Assembly (NCBI GenBank): GCA_900766195.1
Contig: CAAFUN010000098.1
Span: 1 to 64,000 of the forward strand
DNA from: an uncultured Bacteroides sp.
GTDB lineage: Bacteria > Bacteroidota > Bacteroidia > Bacteroidales > Bacteroidaceae
Direction: 5' to 3'
Length of the DNA stretch: 64,000 bases
Positions 1 to 8,200 of this stretch are shown piece after piece. The number at the start of each line of letters is the position of its first letter. Position 1 is the first letter of the stretch. The translations under genes and the position numbers were made by a program. A model generated the notes under the pieces. It worked only from the letters and a program-made list of their open reading frames with translations, was not told the origin of the DNA and did not search any database.

Positions 1-29
1 AGGAAATCGTTGGTACGCTGAAAGCTTAA
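1..29 (+). CDS. C-terminal tail of a gene cut by the window edge
   Basis: One reading frame from base 3 gives eight residues (EIVGTLKA) and a TAA at 27-29. A strong intrinsic terminator follows 15 bases later, which fits a real gene end. Too little remains to name a product. The call rests on the frame plus terminator spacing only. Confidence 0.5.
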
Positions 30-44
30 TAGAAAGCCAACACA

Positions 45-73
45 AAAAGGACTGCTCATTGAGCAGTCCTTTT
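45..73 (+). terminator. Intrinsic terminator of the upstream gene
   Basis: Self-complementary arms 45-58 and 60-73 (AAAAGGACTGCTCA against TGAGCAGTCCTTTT) form a long hairpin ending in a short T run. It closes the plus-strand gene that ends at 29. Confidence 0.8.
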
Positions 74-104
74 CAAATGCTTATTAAAAATGATGGGGAC
101 AGCG

Positions 105-239
105 TTATTTCTTAGCGCCGTTGAAGTTGTTCTCGTCATCCCACCATACGATACCCTTTTGGTTCTTGAGTACTTTCTTGTGGAAAATCGGAAGCTTGAT
201 GCCTTTTGCAAGCTGGTCTTCATAATCCTTCAGAGGTTG
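105..239 (-). pseudogene. C-terminal remnant of an unrecognised gene, 5' end lost
   Basis: On the minus strand a frame ending in TAA at 105-107 reads a protein-like tail of about 43 residues, beginning near LKDYEDQLAKG and ending GIVWWDDENNFNGAKK. Upstream of about base 240 this frame soon meets a stop, and the sequence instead continues the frame of the membrane-protein ORF that ends at 220. This looks like the end of a larger gene whose front was replaced by a deletion or insertion with its junction near 235-245. The parent family was not recognised. An alternative is a very small standalone gene, but no convincing start is present. Confidence 0.45.
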
Positions 240-594
240 AGAAAACAATATAACATATTGTGATGATATTCCAACGTGTATTAATCTTTATTTTACGGAT
301 ATATTTTTTATATCTGCCACTCTTTTGAAAATATAGGTAACAGCAGGTGTAGGATATTGCCATACATATGCACAGAATATAATCAACCCGTTTAAATAAC
401 GGAGGACAGTCTAATAAAATCATAATGCATCCGTACAAGGTGAAAATATTCATTGCTATAGGAAAAGCAACTCCCCAGACACTGGAAAATACAGTGTCCT
501 TCGCTACTGGAAATAACTTAATAAATGAATCTTCCATTCTATCTGTCCAATAGAATATTGTTGAAAATAATCGCTCAATAAAGTAGTTTATCAT
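220..594 (-). CDS. Small multi-spanning membrane protein (124 aa), possible orphan immunity-type protein
   Basis: Function not recognised. The 124-residue product has a polar N-terminus and three hydrophobic stretches (about residues 42-62, 70-88 and 108-117), so an inner-membrane location is likely. Small membrane proteins of this size often lie beside RHS toxins in Bacteroidetes, where they are suspected immunity proteins, and an RHS locus lies 1.6 kb away. The last few codons run into the frame-shifted remnant of another gene around 220-240, so the natural C-terminus is probably lost or altered. The T/A-rich composition differs from the housekeeping genes further on. The immunity role is inference from size and context only. 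Confidence 0.45.
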   Translation of the reverse strand: MINYFIERLFSTIFYWTDRMEDSFIKLFPVAKDTVFSSVWGVAFPIAMNIFTLYGCIMILLDCPPLFKRVDYILCICMAISYTCCYLYFQKSGRYKKYIRKIKINTRWNIITICYIVFSTSEGL

Positions 595-682
595 ATCGTT
601 ATTAATTAATAATTAGCCTCTTATAGGAGAGTGTGGAAAATAAGCCGATGTAAAAATAGAGATTTTTTTTACATTAGTTGCT

Positions 683-985
683 CTATCTCTTTTTTTTTAC
701 TGTCTGCTCGCATTTCATGCGTTTTCCATAATCAAGTAGTTCATTTTTTAAGTATTGCTTAAACTCGTTACCTTTATTTTTATCCATAGAAGTAATTTCC
801 TGAATCAATGTAAAGAGAGTATTTTGTTTTCTAAAGCGCATGATATTAAAAAGTTAAGTTTGCTTTTGAGAAAATCCCAATCTTCCGTTTTCTCTTGTAG
901 AAAAAATAGAAGATTTTGTGATAGAAGTGTAAGCCCTTCTTTTGGATATATCTTACAATAATAGAAGGTTAATGGAAAGATTCTT
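683..985 (-). pseudogene. Decayed minus-strand gene with an apparent frameshift
   Basis: Two minus-strand frames read protein-like sequence end to end. One covers about 985-820 and contains the stretch LLSQNLLFFLQEKTEDWDFL. The other runs from an ATG at 841 to a TAG at 683-685 and encodes 52 residues rich in Lys, Asn and Glu. The frames differ, which suggests one ancestral gene of about 90-100 residues with a frameshift near 815-840. No family was recognised. It lies just upstream of the small membrane-protein ORF on the same strand, so the two may once have been neighbours in a toxin-immunity cluster. Chance open frames in AT-rich DNA are a real alternative. Confidence 0.25.
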
Positions 986-1063
986 GTTTGTTTGTAAAAG
1001 TCCTTCTGTGCAAGCATGTGTGGAAGGCTTTTTTTTAAACAAACGGTTGTCAGGATCACAATA

Positions 1064-1151
1064 GATGATCTGTTTGGCACCAACAGATGATCTGCTTGGG
1101 GCTGACAGATGATGTGTTTGACATTAACTGATGATGTATTTTTGTTATGAA
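1064..1151. repeat. Four imperfect 22-bp tandem repeats
   Basis: Units begin at 1064, 1086, 1108 and 1130, each starting GATGATSTG and then TTTGG/TTGG-like sequence. The period is exactly 22 bp (about two helical turns). The first three units are well conserved and the fourth is degenerate after its first half. Units directly adjoin without spacers, so this is not CRISPR. Such a period fits iterons or multiple protein sites. No replication gene is nearby. Confidence 0.75.
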
Positions 1152-1843
1152 AAGAGATGATGCTTTTTCTTTAGTGTGTAATAATTTAATTGAAAAAAAG
1201 AGATGAGAATAACACAAATTTGCCCTGTCGATGCCGACAGATTTACTGACATGGCACTGCTTAACGAATGGCTGAGCCAAAAAGAATAATGCCTTGCTAG
1301 ACAATTGCAACGATAGGAGCTCCTGCAACGCCGTATCAGTAACACAGAGGTAGATATAAAAACGCTGAAGGCTACCTTGCATTATGCTGGTCAATCAACA
1401 GTTTAGAATACACCTCGTATTCACATAGCTTACACAGGTGTTCCCCGTTTTTTTGAACGCGCCTCGTGCATGTATGACTATCTTTGCCACCGTATGCACT
1501 GTTACATCAACTACACTTGTTTCTGCATCGCTATTCATGCCCGGTATGAGCTGGAGGACGATCCGTAACGTAAGAAAAACGCCTAGCTTTCTCTCATTAC
1601 AGTGCTGAACTGCTTTAAACGGGAATGGGAATAAACGGATAAAACTCGAGAATATCCCATATTTTAAACCCAAATAGGTGATTAGAGACTTGTACTGGCA
1701 AAATGTTAGGTTGTATATACCCTGAAGCACTTTCTCTGATTGTTTGCCGCTTCATAACATCCGGTTTCTGAAAAGAAAATTGAGATAAATCTCCTGAACG
1801 ATCTATATTTTCTTATATATTGTTCTTTATATTATTTATGTCA
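1150..1843. other. Intergenic stretch without a credible gene; contains a diverged dispersed element
   Basis: Both strands hold only short interrupted frames. Bases 1676-1760 resemble bases 61025-61108 of this window over about 85 positions, with shared blocks such as GCAAAATGTTA and ATTAGA. This suggests remains of a repeated element. The open minus frame 1395-1730 has no recognisable family and is not annotated as a gene. Confidence 0.4.
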
Positions 1844-1939
1844 GTGTCTTTTTTTGCACGCGGTTTTGCACGTTTTTTCAGCTAATCTGTTGTTTTTCAA
1901 ATGTATACATGCCTAAATCGTGTGTCTTTTTTTGCACGC
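1844..1939. repeat. Pair of exact 18-bp direct repeats
   Basis: GTGTCTTTTTTTGCACGC occurs at 1844-1861 and again at 1922-1939, 78 bp apart start to start. A shorter related block (TTTTGCACG) sits between them at 1864-1872. They may flank a deleted element or be duplicated regulatory sites of the decayed locus. Confidence 0.6.
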
Positions 1940-2126
1940 TCTGTAATTATCCCCTTTATAGACCCTTCAGAAGGCATACGGAGGGGATAATCGCTTCTTC
2001 TTTTGTGAAAGCAGATTTGCTGCAAATTGATTGTATTATAGCTTAACGGTATAGTCTGTTTTACCCGTTTTTTTGAATTTATCTGTATAATAGTAAACCC
2101 GTCTTAACATAACTGAACAGGGTTGT

Positions 2127-2157
2127 TTTGTTTCAAATGTTTTGGGTGATATCTTTG
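2127..2157 (+). promoter_or_regulatory. Bacteroidales-type promoter for the RHS gene
   Basis: A -33 element TTTG (2127-2130) is followed after exactly 19 bp by a -7 element TATCTTTG (2150-2157), a full match to the Bacteroides sigma-ABfr consensus. The RHS start codon at 2191 lies 33 bp downstream, so the truncated toxin gene is likely still transcribed. Confidence 0.7.
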
Positions 2158-2190
2158 TATCACATTCATTAATCTCAATGATATACCAAG

Positions 2191-3666
2191 ATGAAGAAGA
2201 TTTTTATGGGAATGCTTGAAAGTCATGGAGAGGCTTTGGGTGAAGAAGAAGCCTTTCTCCGATTACTGATGCGCGTGAACTACAGGAGTGCCAATGTCTC
2301 TGCCCCTTCGGGTAAGGGCGTGGTTATGGTAGCCAAACAGCGCAAGGGACAGACGGGAACAACGACTTGTAGAGACATAGACAAACTGACAATGGCTTAC
2401 GCAGGTAACCAATTGGTCAAGGCGGAGGACAGCGGAACCACTGTCAGCCTGTCCTCAAGTATGGACTTTAAGAACAACTCCAATGTCGTCAAAGAGTACG
2501 GTTATGATGCCAATGGAAATTTAACGCAAGATTTAAATAAGGGAATAAAAAGTATTACATATAATTTACTAAATTTGCCACAGACGTTAAGCATCAGCAA
2601 TTCTCTTGGTTCGGCTACAAACTCTTATACGTATGCTGCCGACGGAAGAAAGTTGAAAGCAGAGATCGGCAGTAAAACGACGGAATACTGCGGAAATGTG
2701 ATCTATGAAAATGGTGCACTGAAACGAATCCTCGTTGATGGAGGGTACATTGAAGGTGGTGCATACTACTTCTACCTGACGGATCATTTGGGAAACAACC
2801 GAGTGGTTGCCAATGCAAGTGGAAGTATCGTACAGACGAATCATTATTATCCTTTCGGGATGTCTTTTGCAGAAGGTACGGTTACTTCTTCACAGCCTTA
2901 CAAGTATAATGGGAAGGAGCTGGATACGGACAGGGGACTGAATCTTTATGATTACTCGGCAAGGTACATGGATCCGGCATTGGGGAGATTCAATACTGTG
3001 GATTCCAAAGCAGAAAAATATCCGTGGTTAAGCCCTTATATCTATGTTGACAATAACCCGCTGAAGTTTATTGATCCGAACGGAAAAGAGAAAGTGATTG
3101 TGCTGAATCCTAAAGATCCTAAAGACGCTTTGTTGATTGCAGGAGCAAATAACTACAAAAACGATGAAGGGGTATTCCATATATGGGCGCACGGGGCACC
3201 TAATGCGATTCGTGCGTATGACGATGATAAGGGAAAAGAAATACGTATTGAAACAGGAGAAAGGTTTAATGCTTTCATGAATGAGAATAGTGAGGAATGG
3301 AGAAACAGGGACAGAAATGCGCCTGCAATCATTATTCTCCATTCGTGCGATACGGGTAAAGAAACTTCCAAGAACATGCTTCCTATTGCAGCTAAAATAT
3401 CCAAAGCATTAGGTAATGCCATAGTTATAGCCCCGACGGAAAAGGTCGTTGTTGACGACAACACCAAAAAAGAAATCGGTACTTATTCCACTAAGACAGT
3501 CAAAATAGGTGGAGTGGACAAGACAGTTAAGGATAAGGAGGGTACATGGAGTGAATATTCCAACGGTAAAAAGACAGACAGCTATCCGGGCAACAAACTT
3601 CCGGATAGAGATATGACCAGATCAACTTGGAATGAAATCTTAGATTTTATTTCGAATTTATTTTAA
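2191..3666 (+). CDS. N-terminally short RHS polymorphic toxin tip with clan CD peptidase-like C-terminal domain
   Basis: Full RHS proteins wrap a toxin in a large YD-repeat shell. Here only the last repeats and the core remain in 491 residues. YD-type repeats occupy about 85-215 (GYDANGNL and similar), and the RHS core 215-298 ends in YVDNNPLKFIDPNG, with DPNG at 295-298, the usual boundary before the variable toxin. The toxin region 300-491 has His334 in WAHG and Cys386 in HSCDTG, spaced and flanked as in clan CD cysteine peptidases (caspase, CHAT, C80). Peptidase activity is inferred from these motifs only. The first 60 or so residues do not look like RHS, there is no signal peptide, and a complete promoter sits directly upstream, so the gene may be a silent or rearranged tip rather than an intact effector. 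The next gene, 18 bp downstream, is a lipoprotein and the likely partner. Confidence 0.8.
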   Translation: MKKIFMGMLESHGEALGEEEAFLRLLMRVNYRSANVSAPSGKGVVMVAKQRKGQTGTTTCRDIDKLTMAYAGNQLVKAEDSGTTVSLSSSMDFKNNSNVVKEYGYDANGNLTQDLNKGIKSITYNLLNLPQTLSISNSLGSATNSYTYAADGRKLKAEIGSKTTEYCGNVIYENGALKRILVDGGYIEGGAYYFYLTDHLGNNRVVANASGSIVQTNHYYPFGMSFAEGTVTSSQPYKYNGKELDTDRGLNLYDYSARYMDPALGRFNTVDSKAEKYPWLSPYIYVDNNPLKFIDPNGKEKVIVLNPKDPKDALLIAGANNYKNDEGVFHIWAHGAPNAIRAYDDDKGKEIRIETGERFNAFMNENSEEWRNRDRNAPAIIILHSCDTGKETSKNMLPIAAKISKALGNAIVIAPTEKVVVDDNTKKEIGTYSTKTVKIGGVDKTVKDKEGTWSEYSNGKKTDSYPGNKLPDRDMTRSTWNEILDFISNLF

Positions 3667-3684
3667 ATTAAACAATCAATAGTT

Positions 3685-4164
3685 ATGAAGCAGTTACTAA
3701 TGTATTTTATAGGAGTTATAATAATAATAAGTTTATTCTCCTGCAAACAGAAACAGGTTGAAGTCACATCAATGAACAACACCAGACCCATTGAGGAATT
3801 AAGGACGTTGGTTCTCAAAGGGGATACAGCTGCTTACGAAGAATTAGGATACGCTGATATAGAAAGTGGACATCACGAAGAAAAATTGGTTTATGCTATC
3901 TTTATGGCACATCGGTATAATTATCCCCCGGCTTATTTTGATGTGTATAGTTGTTTAAAGTTAGTTTCGGAATCTTATGGCAGGAAGATGGATGAAAAGA
4001 CAAAAGAGATGGCAATAAAATACCTGAAGAAAGCAGCAGAGCTAAAGGATTGTTCTGCACTTGGGGAACTGAGTGTTCTGTACGAGAAAGGAGAGTATGT
4101 GCCCAAAGACACTGTTATGAGTAAGAAGTTGGCAGAAGAAAGCAAGAAACTTTGCGGATTCTAA
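3685..4164 (+). CDS. Sel1-repeat-like lipoprotein, candidate immunity protein
   Basis: The 159-residue product begins with a hydrophobic signal peptide ending in the lipobox LFSC, with the lipidated Cys at residue 20. The C-terminal half resembles Sel1/TPR-type repeats (MAIKYLKKAAELKDCSALG, then a second partial repeat with EKGEYVPKD). It starts 18 bp after the RHS tip on the same strand and is closed by its own terminator, so the two form a bicistron. In polymorphic toxin loci the gene right after the toxin usually encodes immunity. A periplasmic lipoprotein that blocks a peptidase acting in the envelope would fit, but this is inference from position. It could also be an unrelated Sel1 lipoprotein. 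Confidence 0.75.
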   Translation: MKQLLMYFIGVIIIISLFSCKQKQVEVTSMNNTRPIEELRTLVLKGDTAAYEELGYADIESGHHEEKLVYAIFMAHRYNYPPAYFDVYSCLKLVSESYGRKMDEKTKEMAIKYLKKAAELKDCSALGELSVLYEKGEYVPKDTVMSKKLAEESKKLCGF

Positions 4165-4190
4165 TCCCAATCAACAAATAGAGATTTGTT

Positions 4191-4235
4191 ATGCCCTGAT
4201 AGCAGTTGGATATAATTGTTATCAGGGTATTTTCT
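4191..4235 (+). terminator. Intrinsic terminator after the RHS/lipoprotein pair
   Basis: Arms TGCCCTGATAGCA (from 4192) and TGTTATCAGGGTA (to 4229) pair around an AT-rich loop and run into TTTTCTTC. Confidence 0.7.
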
Positions 4236-4237
4236 TC

Positions 4238-4547
4238 TATGATACGGCCCCCGTTTTATTCTCTCACGGAACGGTGAACAGCGTAAAAAATCCCCTCAAA
4301 AATGGACTTTCATCATTCCCGATGTCTTCGGGCGCACCTGCATCAGGGGAACCTGCTAAGGAAGTATATCCAAACAGCCACAGGCAAGACTACTCAACGA
4401 AATGTCTAATCTAATATTCACAAAAAAATCTCTTATGACAATCTTTCCAGACTGACAGTAGTAAACTATCTGAAGAACGGAAGCGCAGATGATCATTTCA
4501 ATACGTCGTTTGTTTATGACAAGCAGGGAAATATGAACTTCCTTTAG
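4238..4547 (+). pseudogene. Frameshifted fragment of a second RHS gene
   Basis: Three frames in turn read RHS-like peptide. YDTAPVLFSHGTV begins at 4238, WTFIIPDVFGRTCIRGTC begins at 4303 in a second frame, and ISYDNLSRLTVVNYL begins at 4428 in a third, ending FVYDKQGN and a TAG at 4545-4547. The phrases match the shell part of Bacteroides RHS proteins that lies well before the core. At least two frameshifts and the loss of both ends make it non-functional. It follows the toxin pair as expected of a displaced older RHS copy. Confidence 0.75.
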
Positions 4548-5025
4548 TCACAGACTGAAATCGTAATATAAGGGAGACATGCCTTTTGGAGATGTTTTCC
4601 TTTGAAGATATAATTGTTCTTTTGTAATCTTACAAATACGATAAGGTATTGAAGAATAAATGACGACTAAATCTGCATCTTTTTAGTTAAACACTTGCTA
4701 TTTTTATCATTCAACATATGTTGAACGAACGAATGACTAAGGGAAGACGGTGTTTTTTCTAATGAGAAAACGCATAAAAAAAAGAAATACTTAAGGTCTT
4801 TGTCAGAAGGCTAACGAATAACGATACAATGCGCTTTGAATGGTAGGAGAGAAGAAGCAGAAAGCGGCTGAAAGCAAAAGTATGCTCTTTTCAGAAGTGC
4901 TTTCAGTTGTAATGCTTATCAGAAGGACGATGCAGAAGGGCTGAAAGCACTGAAAGCTAAAGAAGGATATAAAAATTAGAGGTATAACAAAGAGGTAATT
5001 TTCACCTAGAAAAGTTTGCTAATGT
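4548..5025. other. Intergenic stretch, nothing recognised
   Basis: Both strands carry only short frames broken by stops. Bases 4860-4965 contain repeated CTGAAAGC words. No gene, RNA or intact mobile element was recognised before the putA promoter. Confidence 0.4.
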
Positions 5026-5056
5026 TTTGTTTATCATCTAAATAATTATATATTTG
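5026..5056 (+). promoter_or_regulatory. Promoter of putA
   Basis: TTTG at 5026-5029, 19 bp, then TATATTTG at 5049-5056, a full Bacteroides consensus. The expected transcript begins near 5063 and would carry an untranslated leader of about 185 bases before the chosen putA start. Confidence 0.7.
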
Positions 5057-5188
5057 CTGCGAGCACATCCTTTGTTTATAATCTTTTGATATCCAAAATG
5101 ATGGAAAGACAGCTTTTTGATCAATATTCTATGCAAGCCTTGTCGGAGTTACACCGCTACAGAGCTGTTATGTTTAGTCCCACCTGCT

Positions 5189-5235
5189 AATGTATTTGTG
5201 AGAGCGAGATTTTTCAAAAGTAGTACAAATACATT
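5189..5235 (+). promoter_or_regulatory. Inverted repeat in the putA leader
   Basis: AATGTATTTGT (5189-5199) and ACAAATACATT (5225-5235) are perfect 11-bp inverted arms with a 25-base spacer, ending 13 bases before the putA ATG. In RNA they could fold and mask the start. In DNA they could be an operator. Confidence 0.5.
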
Positions 5236-5248
5236 AATTTTTTTATTT

Positions 5249-8200
5249 ATGGATAAACCAACCATAGCCGAAGTACTGGAATGGGTACTAAAACTGTATA
5301 ATACCTGTGAAGAAACAATCACTAACGAGGAACGACGTGAACAACGTAAATACGCCTTGATGGTGCAACGTCCCAAGGATAAGAAATTCTTAGTGAAAAT
5401 GCTTGATGAGTCTTCACAGATTCATGACCGTAGGAAACTGGCGGCGCGCATCAAGACACTAATTGACCGATATGGGGTTCCAAGATTCCTTGGAAAGGGT
5501 GATGCTCTGCTTTTTAAAATGTACCGTTCTTTTGGGCATTATTTCGATTTTATTGCTATTCCCATTATAAAAAAACGGCTGCGCATGGATACGTCGAAGG
5601 TTATTATTGACGAGGCGCGTCCTAACCTTACGCAGCATCTGGCTTCACGCTATAAAAAGAAGATCGGACAAAATGTAAATTTGTTGGGTGAAGTGGTGCT
5701 AGGTAATGATGAGGCAAACAAACGTTATCACCATTATTTAGAAGCGCTGGAATATCCCGATATTAATTATATATCGGTCAAAATATCAGGCATTTATGCT
5801 CAGACCCATGCGCTGAATTATGAAGAGAGTTTTCCTGAATTGGTAAGGCGTATGAGTGCTCTCTATCAGAAGGCAATAGACCATCCTTATACGGATGTGG
5901 ATGGAGTGAAGCATCCGAAGTTTGTCAACCTGGACATGGAGGAGTATAAGGATACTCATTTCACTATGCGCTTGTTTAAAACGGTTTTGGGCTTACCGCA
6001 GTTTAAAAACTATTCGGCAGGTATTGTGGTGCAGGCTTACTTACCCGATGCTTATGGTTTCCAGACCGAGTTGCTGGATTTTGCAAAAGCACGAGTGGCA
6101 GCCGGTGGTGCTCCAATAAAGATGCGTTTGGTGAAAGGCTGTAATCTGGAAATGGAAACGGTGATTTCATCTCTGCGTGGATGGGTCAATCCTATTCGTC
6201 CGTCCAAGACGGAAGTGGATGCCAACTATCTGCATCTGTTGGAACGGGGGCTTCTGCCAGAGAATGCCAAGGCATTACATTTGGGAGTGGCTTCGCACAA
6301 CCTGTTCACGATAGCTTACGCCTATTTGTTGGCGAAGAGATATGGCACGGCGGAATATATGTCATTCGAGATGCTTGAGGGTATGGCCAATCATGTGTGG
6401 CGTGCCCAGTCCATGCTAGGCAATCAGGTTATCTTATACACGCCTGTAGTAAAGGATGAGCATTTCCTTAATGCCGTCTCTTACCTGGTGCGCCGTATGG
6501 ACGAGAATACGGCTCCCGACAATTTCCTTACACATTCGTTCAACCTGAAACCGGACACGGAAGCATGGAACTTTTTGCAACGTCAGTTTGAAGAGGCTTA
6601 TGCTTTGAAAGATAAGCTTACCCATATTCCTACACGAACGCAGGACAGGAATGAGCCTTATCGGTCTGTTCCTCCGGCCGATGAGATGAAGAATGAACCT
6701 GATACGGATTTTGATTTGGAGCAAAACCAGAAATGGGTGAGAGATATCTTTGCTAAATGGAAGAAAACAACTGCCGATCAACCGGAAATTATTCCTCTTC
6801 AGATAGGAGCCGAAGCGGTGTCTACCGATAAACGCCAAAAATATATGGATCGTTGTCAAGATGACGAAGTCTGCGTTTGTGAAATGGCTGTGGCTGATAA
6901 GAAACAAGTGGAACAAATGCTTGAAATAGCCGCAACAGACTCTGCCGGATGGAGGACGACTACTTTGGAACAACGACATGAAATACTTTACAAGGCTGCT
7001 GACAAGTTAGCTGAAATGCGTGGAGACTTGATTGGCTGTATGTGTGCTGTGACTGGAAAGACGGTGGTGGAAGGTGACGTAGAGGTATCGGAAGCTATAG
7101 ATTACGCCCGATTCTATACTACTTCGATGAAAACTTTTGCTGCGCTAGACGATATAGAGATTAAGCCCAAAGGAACAGTATTGGTGATCTCTCCGTGGAA
7201 TTTTCCTTGTGCTATTCCTGTAGGAGGCGTTGCTGCAGCATTGGCAGGGGGAAATACCGTAATATTGAAACCGGCAACGGTTGCCGCTCCTGTGGCATGG
7301 CTCTTTGCCGGTGCATTCTGGGATGCCGGTGTGCCCAAAGAAGCCTTACAAGTGGTGATTACCGATCGTGAGGCACTGCATTTGCTCACTACTTCTCCGG
7401 TGATCAAGCACATCATTCTGACGGGTGGCACTGAAACAGCACAGAATATTACCCGTGTGAATCCGGCGACTCCTCTTTCGGCTGAAACTGGAGGTAAGAA
7501 TGCTGTTATTCTAACCGCTTCGGGTGATCGCGACCATGCCATTATGAATGTGGTGGCTTCAGCTTTCGGCAATGCCGGACAGAAATGCTCGGCTTGTTCG
7601 CTGTTTTTGGTGGAGCGTTCGGTCTATGAAGATAAGGAGTTTCGCCATAAACTGAAAGATGCAGCTACCAGCATGAAAACGGGCACAGTATGGAATGCAG
7701 GGAATGTAGTGGGTCCGATGATTACGAATAAGAATGAAAAACTGCTTCAGGCGTTAGTCTTGGAGCCGGGTGAATCGTGGTTGGTACCTCCGCATTTCCT
7801 TGATGAGAAGCATTATATGCTGGCGCCAACTATCAAATGGGATGTAAAACCGGGTAGTTTTTCCTTCCGTACGGAACTATTCGGCCCGATGTTGAGTGTG
7901 GTTTGTATAGACAGTTTGCAGGAAGGTATTGATCTGGTTAACAGTTTGGATTACGGATTGACTTCGGGACTTCAGAGTCTGGATGAAGAGGAACAGCAAC
8001 TTTGGGTAAGGCTTTTAGAAGCAGGCAATTTATATATCAATCGTGGAATAACCGGTGCTATTGTCAACAGGCAACCCTTTGGTGGTATGAAGTTGTCTGC
8101 TTTTGGCGGAGGCATAAAAGCCGGAGGTCCCAATTATTGCTCTTGTTTAGTGTCCATCACAGACAAACCGCGCAGTGTAACTGATTATGACTCGAGTTAT

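Noticed and set aside
1064..1151. CRISPR array
   Set aside because: The 22-bp units directly adjoin without variable spacers and there are no cas genes.
1395..1730. Minus-strand 111-codon frame as a transposase gene
   Set aside because: No transposase motif or terminal inverted repeats could be seen. The region resembles decayed non-coding sequence.
4548..5025. Small genes in the region before putA
   Set aside because: All frames are short and broken, and none has a recognisable motif or promoter.
5117..5248. Upstream start of putA adding 44 residues
   Set aside because: The extra residues are unlike the family and cover the leader inverted repeat.
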